Shown here: positions 16,825 through 25,963 of the stretch, piece after piece | Layout: every line of letters starts with the position of its first letter | How positions within the stretch are numbered: the stretch's first letter is position 1 | NCBI RefSeq assembly: GCF_038632915.1 | Contig: NZ_CP152050.1 | Location: 3,193,001 to 3,257,000, forward strand | Source of the DNA: Paenisporosarcina sp. FSL H8-0542 | Lineage (GTDB): Bacteria; Bacillota; Bacilli; Bacillales_A; Planococcaceae | Direction: 5' to 3' | Length of the DNA: 64,000 nucleotides | Translations under genes and position numbers: made by a program | Notes under the pieces: generated by a model | Databases searched by the model: none | What the model was told of the DNA's origin: nothing | Seen by the model: only the letters and a program-made list of their open reading frames with translations

Positions 16825-18030
16825 CTATTTAAACAATTGAGGAATTCCTTCAATTAAGGTGTAAACACCCATAATCGACATCGCGATAACAATAATGATT
16901 CCAAAAATAGTCATCCACAATGGATGTTTGTAGTCACCTACAATTTTCGTTTTATACGCCGCAATAAGCATAACGCCTAACGCAATCGGTAAAATCAAAC
17001 CATTTACAGATCCAACTAGTACAAGAATACTGACCGGACGACCGACGAATACAAAGACGATGGTTGAAATCGCAATAAACGCGATAATGATTTTTTGATG
17101 ATGCTTTTCTAACCACGGATGGAATGTACGGATGAATGAAACGGATGTATAGGCCGCACCTACTACGGAAGTAACTGCTGCTGCCCACATTACTATCCCG
17201 AAAATTTTATAACCAAAGTTACCAGCTGCCAATTGGAAAACAGATGCAGGTGGATTAGAAGGATCAAGTTTTAACCCCTGTGACACAACACCAAGTACGG
17301 CAAGGAACAAGGCAATTCGCATAATAGCAGTAACTACAATTGCAAATACTGCACTACGGTTCACTTCAGGAAGCGAGTCTACACCTTTGACACCTGCATC
17401 AATCAATCGGTGACCTCCGGCAAAGGTGATATAACCCCCTACCGTTCCCCCTACTAATGTTACAATCGCCAAAATATCAATCTTGTCTGGAACAAAAGTT
17501 TTCACAACAGCTTCTCCTACTGGAGGCGATGCAGTAAACATGACATATACAGTTAATGCAATCATGATGAAACCTAATATTTGCGCGAATTTATCCATCG
17601 CTTTGCCCGCTTCTTTAACAACAAAAATACCGATGGCAAGAATTCCGCTGAGAATGGCTCCCGTCTGTGCAGAGATTCCGAATAAAACATTTACTCCAAG
17701 ACCAGCACCTGCAATATTTCCGATATTGAATGCAAGACCACCCATAACAATTAAAATTGCAAGAAAGTAACCAAGGCCCGGCAATATATCGTTTGCAATA
17801 TCCTGTGCCCGTTTTTCAGAGACGGCAATGATTCGCCAAATGTTCAACTGAGCGCCGATATCGATAATAATGGAAATCAGAATCACGAATCCGAAACTTG
17901 CAAGAAGGGATTCGGTAAAGACAGTCGTTTGAGTTAAAAATCCTGGACCTATCGCAGAAGTCGCCATCAGGAAGGCTGCACCTAGCAATAAACTCCTGTT
18001 TGTGTTTTTCAATTTGTTCTCAGTTTTCAT
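16825..18030 (-). CDS. NRAMP-like transporter (YcsG type) of the pxp operon
   Basis: A 401-residue inner-membrane protein with about eleven helices, related to NRAMP/MntH. In true metal transporters the first helix carries DPGN and helix six MPH. Here the corresponding segment reads SAIGPGFLTQTT, and helix six shows GGTVGGYITFAGGH without the Met-Pro-His. The metal-binding residues therefore appear absent. AAGGGGGATCC precedes the ATG at 18030. It sits between pxpA and ycsI in one operon, so 5-oxoproline or a related acid is a better guess for cargo than a divalent metal. Databases would call it a divalent metal transporter. Confidence 0.8.
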   Translation of the reverse strand: MKTENKLKNTNRSLLLGAAFLMATSAIGPGFLTQTTVFTESLLASFGFVILISIIIDIGAQLNIWRIIAVSEKRAQDIANDILPGLGYFLAILIVMGGLAFNIGNIAGAGLGVNVLFGISAQTGAILSGILAIGIFVVKEAGKAMDKFAQILGFIMIALTVYVMFTASPPVGEAVVKTFVPDKIDILAIVTLVGGTVGGYITFAGGHRLIDAGVKGVDSLPEVNRSAVFAIVVTAIMRIALFLAVLGVVSQGLKLDPSNPPASVFQLAAGNFGYKIFGIVMWAAAVTSVVGAAYTSVSFIRTFHPWLEKHHQKIIIAFIAISTIVFVFVGRPVSILVLVGSVNGLILPIALGVMLIAAYKTKIVGDYKHPLWMTIFGIIIVIAMSIMGVYTLIEGIPQLFK

Positions 18031-18048
18031 GTGGATCCCCCTTATGAT

Positions 18049-18825
18049 TTATTTGAACTCTGAAATTTTTTGAATATCAATTCCAGATGAATTCAAGTCT
18101 TGAGAAATACGTTGTGCAAAATCGAGTGCATGCAGCCCATCTCCATGAATACACACAGTGTCGGCTTGAATCAAAACTTCTTTTCCGCTGATACTTGTGA
18201 CCTTGCCTTCTTTAACCATTCGAACGACTTGGTGAATGGCTGTTTCCGTATCCGTAATCAGTGCATTAGCTTCTTTTCGGTTCGTCAATGTTCCATCTGC
18301 TTGATAAGTACGATCGGAGAAGACTTCATTCGCAGTGCGTAAACCAATCTTCTCACCTGCTTTGACGATTTCACTACCGGATAAACCAAAGAGAACCAAC
18401 TCAGGGTTCACCGCATAAACCGCTTCGGCAATTGCTTCAGATAACGACGCATCGGTAGCCGCCATGTTGAATAACGCACCATGTGGCTTGACGTGTTGCA
18501 TCACGCCACCCTCCGCTTTTACAAAGCCAAACAATGCCCCAATTTGATAGACCACGATTTCATAAGCTTCCTGAGGTGTAACTGAAAAATTTCTTCTACC
18601 AAAGCCAGTCAAATCTTGAAATCCAGGATGCGCACCAATGCCTACGCCTTTTTCGAGTGCGAGTTTGACCGTTTTGCGCATCGTGGAAGGATCGCCTGCA
18701 TGAAATCCACACGCGATATTTGCAGATGTCACAAAATCCAGTATCTCTTCATCGTTTCCCATTTTGTAGGCACCAAAGCTCTCACCCATATCACAATTTA
18801 AATCGACTTGATACTTCATTTTCAT
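18049..18825 (-). CDS. pxpA: 5-oxoprolinase subunit A
   Basis: LamB/YcsF-family subunit of the ATP-dependent prokaryotic 5-oxoprolinase PxpABC, which opens 5-oxoproline to glutamate. The N-terminus reads [14 protein letters not shown], followed by [15 protein letters not shown] near residue 36 and [12 protein letters not shown] near 115, all hallmarks. The protein is 258 residues. Its ATG at 18825 overlaps the pxpC stop in ATGA, with AAGGAGGG just upstream; a second ATG 6 bp further in has better spacing and could be the true start. Confidence 0.93.
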   Translation of the reverse strand: MKMKYQVDLNCDMGESFGAYKMGNDEEILDFVTSANIACGFHAGDPSTMRKTVKLALEKGVGIGAHPGFQDLTGFGRRNFSVTPQEAYEIVVYQIGALFGFVKAEGGVMQHVKPHGALFNMAATDASLSEAIAEAVYAVNPELVLFGLSGSEIVKAGEKIGLRTANEVFSDRTYQADGTLTNRKEANALITDTETAIHQVVRMVKEGKVTSISGKEVLIQADTVCIHGDGLHALDFAQRISQDLNSSGIDIQKISEFK

Positions 18826-19832
18826 GTACCCTCCTTAAATTTAAGTGAAATGGATTGCGTTAATTGATCGATCAATTTTCTCTGCTCAATCATTGATTTT
18901 TGTGATTCTTCCAAAGATATTTTTTCAAAACGAATGGTTTCCCCAGGCTTCAGCTGGCTCACTTTCGGCAAATCAATAAATGCAACTTGTCCTATTTTTG
19001 GATAGCCACCAGTCGTTTGTCGGTCTGCCATCAAAATGATGGGTTGTCCATCGGGGGGCACTTGGATGGAACCAAATGACACTGCCTCTGAAAGCAATTC
19101 TTTCGGTACTTCTAATCTAAGTTCAGTTCCTTTCAATCGATAACCCATCCGATCAGAATCTGAAGTGATTTGGAAAACTTGATTAAGGAAATCATCTTTA
19201 CTTTTTTTAGAGAATAAATGTGCTTGTCTTCCTTCTATGACACGCACCGTCTCATCCTTTTGATAGCTGGGAATTGCTTCGGACTTTAATGTCCATTCCA
19301 CTTGCATAAATGACCTATCGTTTATTTCTTTAGAGAGCTTGTTGATAAAACCTTTAACTTGTTGTGGGGCGTCATTAACCGGAATAACATCTCCTCTTTG
19401 CAAGGCTCTTCCGTTAAACCCTCCGATACTCGCTCGTATATAGGTAGACTGACTCCCCATCACTTTAGGTACAGCAACACCTCCAGCAACCGCCATATAC
19501 GTTCGGCAACCTGTTACAGGCTTTCCAAAAATCAGCTTGCAACCTTTTCTGGCAAAAATCGGGCGCCACATTTTTATGGGTACACCATCAATGACGGGTG
19601 ATAGATTCGCGCCAGTTAATGCAAATAAACAGTCTTCAAGAAATGTTATATGTGGGCCCATTAATGTAATTTCGATCGTTGCTTTCGTCTCTTCATTGCC
19701 GACCAATATGTTCGCCAGACGATGTGCATAAGAATCCATAACGCCACTAACAATAACGCCATATTTTTGAAAACCATTCCTGCCAAGATCTTGAACAGTC
19801 GTTTGCAAACCTTCCTTATCAATCATCAGCAT
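18822..19832 (-). CDS. pxpC: 5-oxoprolinase subunit C (KipA/biotin-dependent carboxyltransferase-like)
   Basis: A 336-residue subunit of PxpABC, of the allophanate-hydrolase C-terminal type. Landmarks are [18 protein letters not shown] near the N-terminus, [18 protein letters not shown] and [19 protein letters not shown] toward the end. The ATG at 19832 has GGGAGGGG 7 bp upstream and overlaps the end of pxpB by 14 bp; the in-frame start at 19856 lies deeper in pxpB. Tight overlap on both sides shows translational coupling within the operon. Confidence 0.93.
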   Translation of the reverse strand: MLMIDKEGLQTTVQDLGRNGFQKYGVIVSGVMDSYAHRLANILVGNEETKATIEITLMGPHITFLEDCLFALTGANLSPVIDGVPIKMWRPIFARKGCKLIFGKPVTGCRTYMAVAGGVAVPKVMGSQSTYIRASIGGFNGRALQRGDVIPVNDAPQQVKGFINKLSKEINDRSFMQVEWTLKSEAIPSYQKDETVRVIEGRQAHLFSKKSKDDFLNQVFQITSDSDRMGYRLKGTELRLEVPKELLSEAVSFGSIQVPPDGQPIILMADRQTTGGYPKIGQVAFIDLPKVSQLKPGETIRFEKISLEESQKSMIEQRKLIDQLTQSISLKFKEGT

Positions 19833-20517
19833 GAGTTGTCCCCTCCCATTCTGCATACTCCGATTCTGTTATTGGCTTGAAGACTATGAGATCTCCCGCT
19901 TGGAGCAAGCTTGGAACGTCTTCATGCGGAAGGAATAAATCCATCGGCGTCCGACCGATCAATTGCCAGCCACCAGGCGTCTCAATCGGATAAACACCAG
20001 TCTGCATTCCAGCAATTCCGACAGACCGTTCAGGGATACGGAGCCTAGGAGTCGAGCGACGAGGAGCAGCAATTTTTTCGGACATGCCTCCAATAAACGG
20101 GAACCCTGGGGCAAATCCAATCATATTCACTTCATATGTACCCGAAGAATGAATGGCAATCACTTCTTCAACTTTTAATTGATTATGTGACGCAACAAAC
20201 TCGAGATCCGGTCCGTGCTCGCCTCCATAGCAAACGGGAATCTCAATGGTCCGTTGGTCTACTTTTTCCGAATCATTGTTATTGTGCAGTATCTTGGTTA
20301 GACAATCCTTCATATCTTCAAATTGATTGTCGGCAGACACTCTATAAAAAACAGTGACGGTCGTAAATGCAGGAATTACTTCTACAACTGAGTCAATAGA
20401 AGCTTGTTCGATTCTACGGGTGATTGACCGTACCAGGTTGGTTGCTTCTTTTGTAATTTCTTGTCCAACTTCTAAGACAATTGCTTCTTCTCCAAGTGGT
20501 GAATAGGTGATTTCCAT
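19819..20517 (-). CDS. pxpB: 5-oxoprolinase subunit B (KipI)
   Basis: A 232-residue first gene of the pxp operon. The C-terminal cyclophilin-like domain shows VCYGGEHGPDLEFVA near residue 100, then MIGFAPGFPFIGGM and RLRIPERSVGIAGMQTG, the conserved KipI/PxpB motifs. In Bacillus the orthologue is also known as an inhibitor of sporulation kinase KinA; that role is not tested here, but a KinB-like kinase lies elsewhere in the window. GGAAG precedes the ATG at 20517; the start at 20535 has no site. Confidence 0.92.
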   Translation of the reverse strand: MEITYSPLGEEAIVLEVGQEITKEATNLVRSITRRIEQASIDSVVEVIPAFTTVTVFYRVSADNQFEDMKDCLTKILHNNNDSEKVDQRTIEIPVCYGGEHGPDLEFVASHNQLKVEEVIAIHSSGTYEVNMIGFAPGFPFIGGMSEKIAAPRRSTPRLRIPERSVGIAGMQTGVYPIETPGGWQLIGRTPMDLFLPHEDVPSLLQAGDLIVFKPITESEYAEWEGTTHADD

Positions 20518-20532
20518 CTTTACACTTCCAAA

Positions 20533-20547
20533 CATTTTCTGAAATAT
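20533..20547 (-). promoter_or_regulatory. Candidate CodY-box in front of pxpB
   Basis: On the minus strand ATATTTCAGAAAATG matches the CodY consensus AATTTTCWGAAAATT at 12 of 15 positions. It lies 16 bp upstream of the pxpB start, where CodY could block expression in rich medium. Confidence 0.35.
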
Positions 20548-20656
20548 ACGATAATTATAAAGAAGAATATATGGGGATACAACCGTAAATTAATAAATAT
20601 GCACATATTGTATTGAAAATACAAATATTTCAAGTTCTGTCGGAATTACAAGATTC

Positions 20657-20672
20657 GTATGTTTGAACATAC
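20657..20672. repeat. Inverted repeat between pxpB and the divergent small gene
   Basis: GTATGTT TG AACATAC is a perfect 7-bp dyad, 61 bp upstream of the small gene at 20733 and 140 bp from pxpB. It has no T-tail, so an operator is likelier than a terminator. Confidence 0.4.
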
Positions 20673-20732
20673 ACATTTGGGGAAATATTCAACTACAACA
20701 CTTTTACTAAAATAAATCAGGAGGGTTTGATA

Positions 20733-20918
20733 ATGAAAAGAAATACGATGGCATTGGCAGCACTTGGACTTGGAGCGGCTTTCCTAATGCGCAACAAAGA
20801 TTCTCGAGAAAAACTTAAAGGGCAAGTCAACGAATTCACGAAAAATGGTAATGGTAAAGGCATGCTTGATCAAGTCATGAATGCCTTTGATAAGAAAAAA
20901 ACAACGACAACGATATAA
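20733..20918 (+). CDS. Small protein with N-terminal hydrophobic helix
   Basis: A 61-residue protein. The start MKRNTMALAALGLGAAFLM is a single hydrophobic, Gly/Ala-rich segment, followed by a basic/polar tail with DSREKLKGQV and a C-terminal DKKKTTTTI. It resembles small YtxH-like membrane-tethered proteins. AGGAGGG lies 7 bp before the ATG at 20733; the TTG at 20727 lacks proper spacing. It is followed by a strong bidirectional terminator. Function unknown. Confidence 0.65.
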   Translation: MKRNTMALAALGLGAAFLMRNKDSREKLKGQVNEFTKNGNGKGMLDQVMNAFDKKKTTTTI

Positions 20919-20954
20919 GAATTTTTAAAAAGGCACTTTACAAAATTAGTGTAT

Positions 20955-21005
20955 AAAAAGAGGCCATTCCAACGTTGAAATTTCAACTAGGATTGGCCTC
21001 TTTTT
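20955..21005. terminator. Bidirectional intrinsic terminator
   Basis: 12-bp stem AAAAAGAGGCCA / TGGCCTCTTTTT with an inner TTGAAATTTCAA palindrome, between two convergent small genes. Confidence 0.85.
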
Positions 21006-21009
21006 CTAT

Positions 21010-21183
21010 TCAGTTTAATTTATTTTTAGTTTTCTCATCTTTCTTCTTGATGCCTTTAACGCCTTCTAATCCACTTGCTTTGTCTGCTTTGTTGAACTCT
21101 TCGTTGTACAACACTTCCTGCGCAGCGGACAAACCATTATTTTCTTCAGACATTTGCTGATGTGGAGGTTTTCTTTCACTCAT
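21010..21183 (-). CDS. Small hydrophilic protein of unknown function
   Basis: A 57-codon frame from ATG 21183, preceded by AGAGGAG at 9 bp. The product starts MSERKPPHQQMSEENNGL, has a mixed middle (AAQEVLYNEEFNKADKAS) and a Lys-rich end. It contains no Cys and no hydrophobic segment. It shares a terminator with the convergent gene at 20733. Its composition is like that of small stress or spore proteins. I do not recognise a family. Confidence 0.6.
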   Translation of the reverse strand: MSERKPPHQQMSEENNGLSAAQEVLYNEEFNKADKASGLEGVKGIKKKDEKTKNKLN

Positions 21184-21289
21184 TTTCGAATTCTCCTCTC
21201 TTACTTATTGAAAACCTTAGTTTGTCCTTAGTGAACTTTCTTTATTCCTCCTATTTTTTTATCAAAGGCAAGTACCCGAAAACTCGGGA

Positions 21290-21375
21290 AAGCATTTTGT
21301 GCAACCTGGAAGGCATTTTGTGCAACCTGGAAGGCATTTCTGTCTACCTGGAGTTCCTTTCTGTCTACCTGGAAC
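21290..21375 (+). repeat. 21-bp phased intergenic repeat array, locus B
   Basis: Four units with CCTGG at 21305, 21326, 21347 and 21368, exactly 21 bp apart. The first two have the core TGTGCAACCTGG and the last two TGTCTACCTGG. It lies in a 349-bp gap between two leftward genes; no gene covers it. Confidence 0.85.
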
Positions 21376-21475
21376 TAAAACACAGTCTCACCCTGTTGAT
21401 TGATTGCGTCTCCTTAGCACGTGCTGCTTGGGGCGAACATCATATCGAAATTATTGAAGATAATTAAGAATTAGA

Positions 21476-21510
21476 AACACCCCCGTAGAAAAAAGTTCTA
21501 CGGGGGTGTT
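21476..21510. terminator. Intrinsic terminator, strong hairpin
   Basis: 15-bp perfect stem AACACCCCCGTAGAA / TTCTACGGGGGTGTT, loop AAAAG. On the plus strand a T-run follows; on the minus strand it ends the FAD oxidoreductase gene. Confidence 0.8.
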
Positions 21511-21532
21511 CGTTTTTTTGTAACTCATACGG

Positions 21533-22651
21533 TTAGTCTATAATTGCACCTGACACATCGTACAAAGCCAAATCGATATCGACTTGTTCATCAAGCGCGA
21601 GCTTCGACAGTTGTGCACCTAGAAATGGTCCGATAGTTAATCCCGATGCCCCAAGCCCGTTGGCGAGAAGAAGTCCTTCCCAACCCGGAACCTTCCCGAT
21701 GATCGGCAGAAAATTAGGTGTAAATGGACGGAAACCGACACGGGTTTCAACAAATGTACTATCTGCTAATCCAGGTGCCACGGACAACGCTTTGTGAAAG
21801 ACTTCATGTAAACCGCCTGCAGTGACGCGTAAATCAAACTCTTCATGGTCTTCATGGGTGGCGCCTATTACCATTTGGCCGTTATCAAAAGCGAGAATAT
21901 ATTGATCATTTGGAGGCATTACAACGGGCCAATCATCCGTTTTCATATTTTCCATTTGAAGATGGACGATTTGTGCTTTTTGGGAGGAGAGCTGAAATTC
22001 AATACCCATTGGTTTTAATAATTGATCCGCCCACGCTCCGGCAGTAATGATTATCTTTTCAGCACTGTAACGTTCATTGCCGACACGAACTCCAGTGATA
22101 GCTGGATCATCAAATTCAATTTCAGCAGAGCCCTGAATGAATGTTGCTCCATGCTTTTTTGCCGAATTGATTAAGGCTTGTCGGAGCGCCCTTCCGTTGA
22201 CTCGAGCAGCTCCACTAACATAAACCGCTCCAAATTCTTCAGCTAACGGAGGAAATAGAGAACCCGTTTCATTCGGCGTCAGTTGAAGAACTTCTCCAAT
22301 TTCCGTTGCATCCTCTCTTCTTGTAACCGCGCGTTCTTCCATTTTGATGAGTTTGCTTTGATCTGTATGCAGACTGAGGGCTCCCACGCGTTTGTATCCC
22401 GTATCTGTTTCACCATCTTCTTCAAGTTGGGCTATCAGTCCCTCATAATAGGCCGCCCCACTTTTAGCGAGAGAGTACCATGCTTTATTACGTCTTTGTG
22501 AAATCCACGGACATATAATACCTGCTGCGGCGTCCGTTGCTTGTCCTTTATCAAAGCGATCCACGACGGTAACTGTTGCACCCGTTTTAGCTAGGTGATA
22601 AGCAGTTGAAGCCCCTAAAATTCCAGCACCGATAATGATATATTTTTTCAT
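21533..22651 (-). CDS. FAD-dependent amino acid oxidase/dehydrogenase (DAO family)
   Basis: A 372-residue flavoprotein of the DadA/glycine oxidase group. The N-terminal FAD motif is GAGILGASTAYHLA, followed by VVDRFDKGQATDAAAG. The C-terminal part shows FRPFTPNFLPIIGKVPG and LLLANGLGASGLTIGP, the usual FAD-binding and active-site end of this family. The ATG at 22651 has AAAAGGTG upstream; the longer frame from 22714 is not supported. Soluble or membrane-associated. Likely substrate is glycine or a D-amino acid; the exact one cannot be read. Confidence 0.85.
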   Translation of the reverse strand: MKKYIIIGAGILGASTAYHLAKTGATVTVVDRFDKGQATDAAAGIICPWISQRRNKAWYSLAKSGAAYYEGLIAQLEEDGETDTGYKRVGALSLHTDQSKLIKMEERAVTRREDATEIGEVLQLTPNETGSLFPPLAEEFGAVYVSGAARVNGRALRQALINSAKKHGATFIQGSAEIEFDDPAITGVRVGNERYSAEKIIITAGAWADQLLKPMGIEFQLSSQKAQIVHLQMENMKTDDWPVVMPPNDQYILAFDNGQMVIGATHEDHEEFDLRVTAGGLHEVFHKALSVAPGLADSTFVETRVGFRPFTPNFLPIIGKVPGWEGLLLANGLGASGLTIGPFLGAQLSKLALDEQVDIDLALYDVSGAIID

Positions 22652-22894
22652 GAAAGCACCTTTTCCCAATTGAATTTCTACAATCATTTTACACGTTTGA
22701 ACACAGAGTCTCAAAACGACTGTATCTATCTGAACAAATGTGCACTATCAAAGTATCTTAACAAGCTAAAAAACCCCTGCCGTGAGATACAGGCATTTGC
22801 GCGCCTTCCTCTTCGACAAGGGAATTTTATCGTATGACAATATTATATTGTTTCAACAGTTGAGTGTATCTAGATGAAATAGAGTATTGTGGCT

Positions 22895-23080
22895 TCACCC
22901 TACTTCTTGATATGGAAACATCCCTTGATATTGATTCAAGAGTTGATCCAGTTCTTGACTACAAGTCACCACCAATGAATGTGTGTAGCCTAATTGCTTA
23001 GCCTTTTTGTACATGTCTTTCTTTTTACGGTTAATTTGTTTCAATAAAAGATGTTGCTTATACACTGTCTTTGTTCTCAT
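22895..23080 (-). CDS. Spo0E-family aspartyl-phosphate phosphatase (small)
   Basis: A 61-residue protein of two helices. The C-terminal helix carries SQELDQLLN, matching the SxELD signature of Spo0E-like phosphatases that remove phosphate from Spo0A and delay sporulation. The first helix (LLLKQINRKKKDMYKKAK) fits the partner helix. GGAGG lies upstream of the ATG at 23080 at good spacing. It is monocistronic. Whether it acts on Spo0A or another regulator is open. Confidence 0.8.
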   Translation of the reverse strand: MRTKTVYKQHLLLKQINRKKKDMYKKAKQLGYTHSLVVTCSQELDQLLNQYQGMFPYQEVG

Positions 23081-23376
23081 CTGTTTACATCCTCCAACTG
23101 GTTTAGCTTTTATTCATGAAATCACTTATTTACCAACTTAAAATTTTCACGTAAAAGTAAATTTATGTATTAATTATTTAACCAATTATTTACTGAGATA
23201 AACTTCCTTTTAAAACTTTAATCGATTAAATTATATTTTTTTTTCGAAATGACCAAATTTCTTTATTTTCTAGCAGTAATTAATTGGCGGCAGTTTTACA
23301 CCTGCGGCTTTGTTTGGAGCGGAGTTGATTGATCATTTGACGGGATCGGGCACCTTTCAAATGAATTTAACAAAAA

Positions 23377-23404
23377 AAACAGGCCAATATCTCCCGGCCT
23401 GTTT
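23377..23404 (-). terminator. Intrinsic terminator of the luciferase-like gene
   Basis: 9-bp stem AAACAGGCC / GGCCTGTTT with a T-run on the minus strand. The rest of the 23081-23412 gap is AT-rich and shows nothing else I can support. Confidence 0.75.
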
Positions 23405-23412
23405 CCTGTTTC

Positions 23413-24426
23413 TTATTGAAGTTCATCCATCGCTTCTTTCAGTATCTCATAAGAACGTTTTCGTGCTTCCCGATCGTAAATGTACGTCACAGCCATCAAT
23501 TCGTCCACTTGGAATGTGTCCTGGAATCTTTTCAGTTGTTTCTGAATTGCATTCTTGTCACCTTTAAAGGAATATGTAGACATACTGCGGACGGCGCTTT
23601 CTTCAAATGAATTCCATAAACCGTCCATTGATTCTACCGGAGGCTTCAAGAATTCCTCTGTGCGTCTCACCACGTTTAAATAGAACCGATTAGTTGAAGT
23701 GGAAAGTTTAGTGGCTTCTTCAATCGTATCCGCCGCTACGACATTTACACAAACCATCACGTATGGCTCGCTTAAATACTCAGACGGCGTAAATTGATTG
23801 CGGTATATCTGAAGTGCTTGCTCGAGTTGAGCCGGTGCAAAATGGGCTGCAAATACATATGGCAATCCAAGTCTTGCAGCCAGCGAAGCACTTGATGTAC
23901 TAGAACCGAGAATGTAGATTGGCACTTTGGCATCTACACCTGGAAATGCACGAACTTCCCCTTGCTGCTCAATGGAACTGAAATATTGTTGCAGTTCCAC
24001 TACATCTTGAGGAAACGCGAAAGCAGTTTCCTGTGTTGTTCTACGAAGTGCATGCGCGGTACGCATATCTGTTCCAGGTGCTCGACCGAGACCCAAGTCT
24101 ACTCGTTTCGGATATATGGCTTCTAATGTTCCGAATTGCTCTGCTACAACCAATGGTGCATGATTCGGCAACATAATTCCACCTGACCCTACTCGAATGG
24201 ATTGAGTATTTTCCAACACATGTCCTATAAGAACTGACGTAGCTGAACTAATTACTGCAGGCATATTGTGATGTTCAGTTAACCAATAACGTTGATAACC
24301 AAGTTTTTCTGTATGTTGAGCTAAATTGACCAAATCGCCAATTGCTTCTTTATGTGTTTGTCCTTCAAGTACAGCAACCAAATCCAATACGGAAACTGGA
24401 ATAGATTTTTCATTTAAAGTCATCAT
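23413..24426 (-). CDS. LLM-class (luciferase-like) flavin-dependent oxidoreductase
   Basis: A 337-residue FMN- or F420-type monooxygenase-like protein. It begins [16 protein letters not shown] and shows [23 protein letters not shown] near residue 45, then [21 protein letters not shown] and [12 protein letters not shown], all classic for this bacterial luciferase-like subfamily. The start is one of two adjacent ATGs at 24426/24423, with AAAGGA upstream. The substrate is unknown. It is monocistronic, and the 374-bp gap to proline dehydrogenase holds no recognisable gene. Confidence 0.88.
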   Translation of the reverse strand: MMTLNEKSIPVSVLDLVAVLEGQTHKEAIGDLVNLAQHTEKLGYQRYWLTEHHNMPAVISSATSVLIGHVLENTQSIRVGSGGIMLPNHAPLVVAEQFGTLEAIYPKRVDLGLGRAPGTDMRTAHALRRTTQETAFAFPQDVVELQQYFSSIEQQGEVRAFPGVDAKVPIYILGSSTSSASLAARLGLPYVFAAHFAPAQLEQALQIYRNQFTPSEYLSEPYVMVCVNVVAADTIEEATKLSTSTNRFYLNVVRRTEEFLKPPVESMDGLWNSFEESAVRSMSTYSFKGDKNAIQKQLKRFQDTFQVDELMAVTYIYDREARKRSYEILKEAMDELQ

Positions 24427-24803
24427 CAAAATCCTTTCGCAAAACTAATATCTTGAGTTGATAATATATCGATGAGATTTATACATCAAGCTATCTGCCT
24501 ACGAGAAACTTCCTCCCTTAAACAACTCATGAGAAAGTGACTTTAAGATGTGTATGATCAGCATTTTCTATAAATAAAAATCAGTTATTTCTGATATCGT
24601 TCTGTTCTGATGTTTTTCAGATAGTATTAAAGAGTAGGTTTACGATTAAAAGGAAAGAATTTCCGTACAATCTCAATACGTTTAGTGTACATGTTCGTGA
24701 AAAAAGATTTATAATAAAACGATATCATTATACACATGATAGGATTAGTGATTTTACGGATGCAAGACAACATATAATGAATTTTTTTTAGGAGGCAAAA
24801 ATC

Positions 24804-25778
24804 ATGTTAAAAGATGTATTTATGGCTTTATCAAAAAACCAATTGCTGACGAGTGCGGCTAAAAAATATGGTTTGAAATTAGGCGCACAAACTGTTGTCG
24901 CTGGAACAAATGTTGAAGATACAATCAAAAGTATTCGTGAGTTAAACGCGTTGGGCATCAGTGCAACCGTTGATAACTTGGGCGAATTCGTTTTCGAAAG
25001 ATCGGAAGCTTTGAAAGCTAAAGAAAGCATTTTGGAAGTAATCGAAGCAATTCAAGCAAATGGTGTGGACGCTCACATTTCTTTGAAACCAACTCAACTT
25101 GGTCTCGATATCGATTATGATTTCTGTTATGACAACTTACATGAAATCGTTGCTGCAGCGAGCAAGTATGACATGCACATCAACCTTGACATGGAAGATT
25201 ATGGTCACCTTCAACCTTCATTTGATCTAATCGATACTCTTTCTGAACAGTACAGCAATGTCGGCACAGTAATTCAAGCTTACTTCTACCGTGCACAAGA
25301 CGATATCGAAAAATATAAAGATATGCGTTTACGTATTGTAAAAGGCGCTTACAAAGAATCTGCTGAACACGCTTACCAAACAAAACAAGAAATTGATGCC
25401 AACTACATCAAACTGATTGAGTATCATTTACTGAATGGTAAATTCTCTTCAATCGCGACACATGACCACAATGTTATCAATCATGTGAAGAAGTTTGTAA
25501 AAGACAATCAAATTTCAAACGACAAATTTGAATTCCAAATGTTGTATGGTTTCCGCAAAGACATGCAAGTGGATTTAGCGAAACAAGGATACAACTTCTG
25601 CACATACGTACCATTCGGAGATGATTGGTATGGTTACTTCATGAGAAGATTAGCTGAACGTCCGCAAAACTTGAACTTGGTTGTCAAACAAGTATTCAAT
25701 AAACGCACAAATACTGCTATCGGAGTCTTTGCTGGCGCTTTCGCATTGAGCCGTATTGTTTCAAAAAAGAAGAAGTAA
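24804..25778 (+). CDS. Proline dehydrogenase
   Basis: A 324-residue FAD enzyme that oxidises proline to pyrroline-5-carboxylate, the first step of proline use as carbon or nitrogen source. Visible are the TIM-barrel strands (HISLKPTQLGLDIDYDF near residue 91), MHINLDMEDYGHL, RLRIVKGAYKE and TYVPFGDDWYGYFMRRLAERP, where the last holds the substrate-binding arginines. TAGGAGG precedes the ATG. The partner P5C dehydrogenase is not in the window. The very C-terminus ends in a Lys-rich tail after a hydrophobic stretch. Confidence 0.93.
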   Translation: MLKDVFMALSKNQLLTSAAKKYGLKLGAQTVVAGTNVEDTIKSIRELNALGISATVDNLGEFVFERSEALKAKESILEVIEAIQANGVDAHISLKPTQLGLDIDYDFCYDNLHEIVAAASKYDMHINLDMEDYGHLQPSFDLIDTLSEQYSNVGTVIQAYFYRAQDDIEKYKDMRLRIVKGAYKESAEHAYQTKQEIDANYIKLIEYHLLNGKFSSIATHDHNVINHVKKFVKDNQISNDKFEFQMLYGFRKDMQVDLAKQGYNFCTYVPFGDDWYGYFMRRLAERPQNLNLVVKQVFNKRTNTAIGVFAGAFALSRIVSKKKK

Positions 25779-25787
25779 AATAAGTGT

Positions 25788-25809
25788 ACTGCCCTTTTTT
25801 AAGGGCAGT
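25788..25809 (+). terminator. Intrinsic terminator of proline dehydrogenase
   Basis: 9-bp stem ACTGCCCTT / AAGGGCAGT, TTTT loop, followed by a run of T. 10 bp past the stop. Confidence 0.85.
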
Positions 25810-25963
25810 TTTTTTATGCCAATTCATCATTTTTTACCCATTGTACGGAGTCTTTAGACTCAAATGAAAAATCCCTCAATTTACCTGTATTTATGCAAAA
25901 CTATCCATGGTAAATTAAGATGTATTTGAAAATAGTTTTATCCATTAATAGGAGGAAAGATCA

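Noticed and set aside
21290-21375. CRISPR array
   Set aside because: Units are 21 bp end to end with no unique spacers and no cas genes nearby.
21162-21467. A 101-codon plus-strand frame with a heptad-like peptide repeat
   Set aside because: The repeat peptide is only the translation of the 21-bp DNA array (21 is a multiple of 3); no start site and different arrays are not in open frames.
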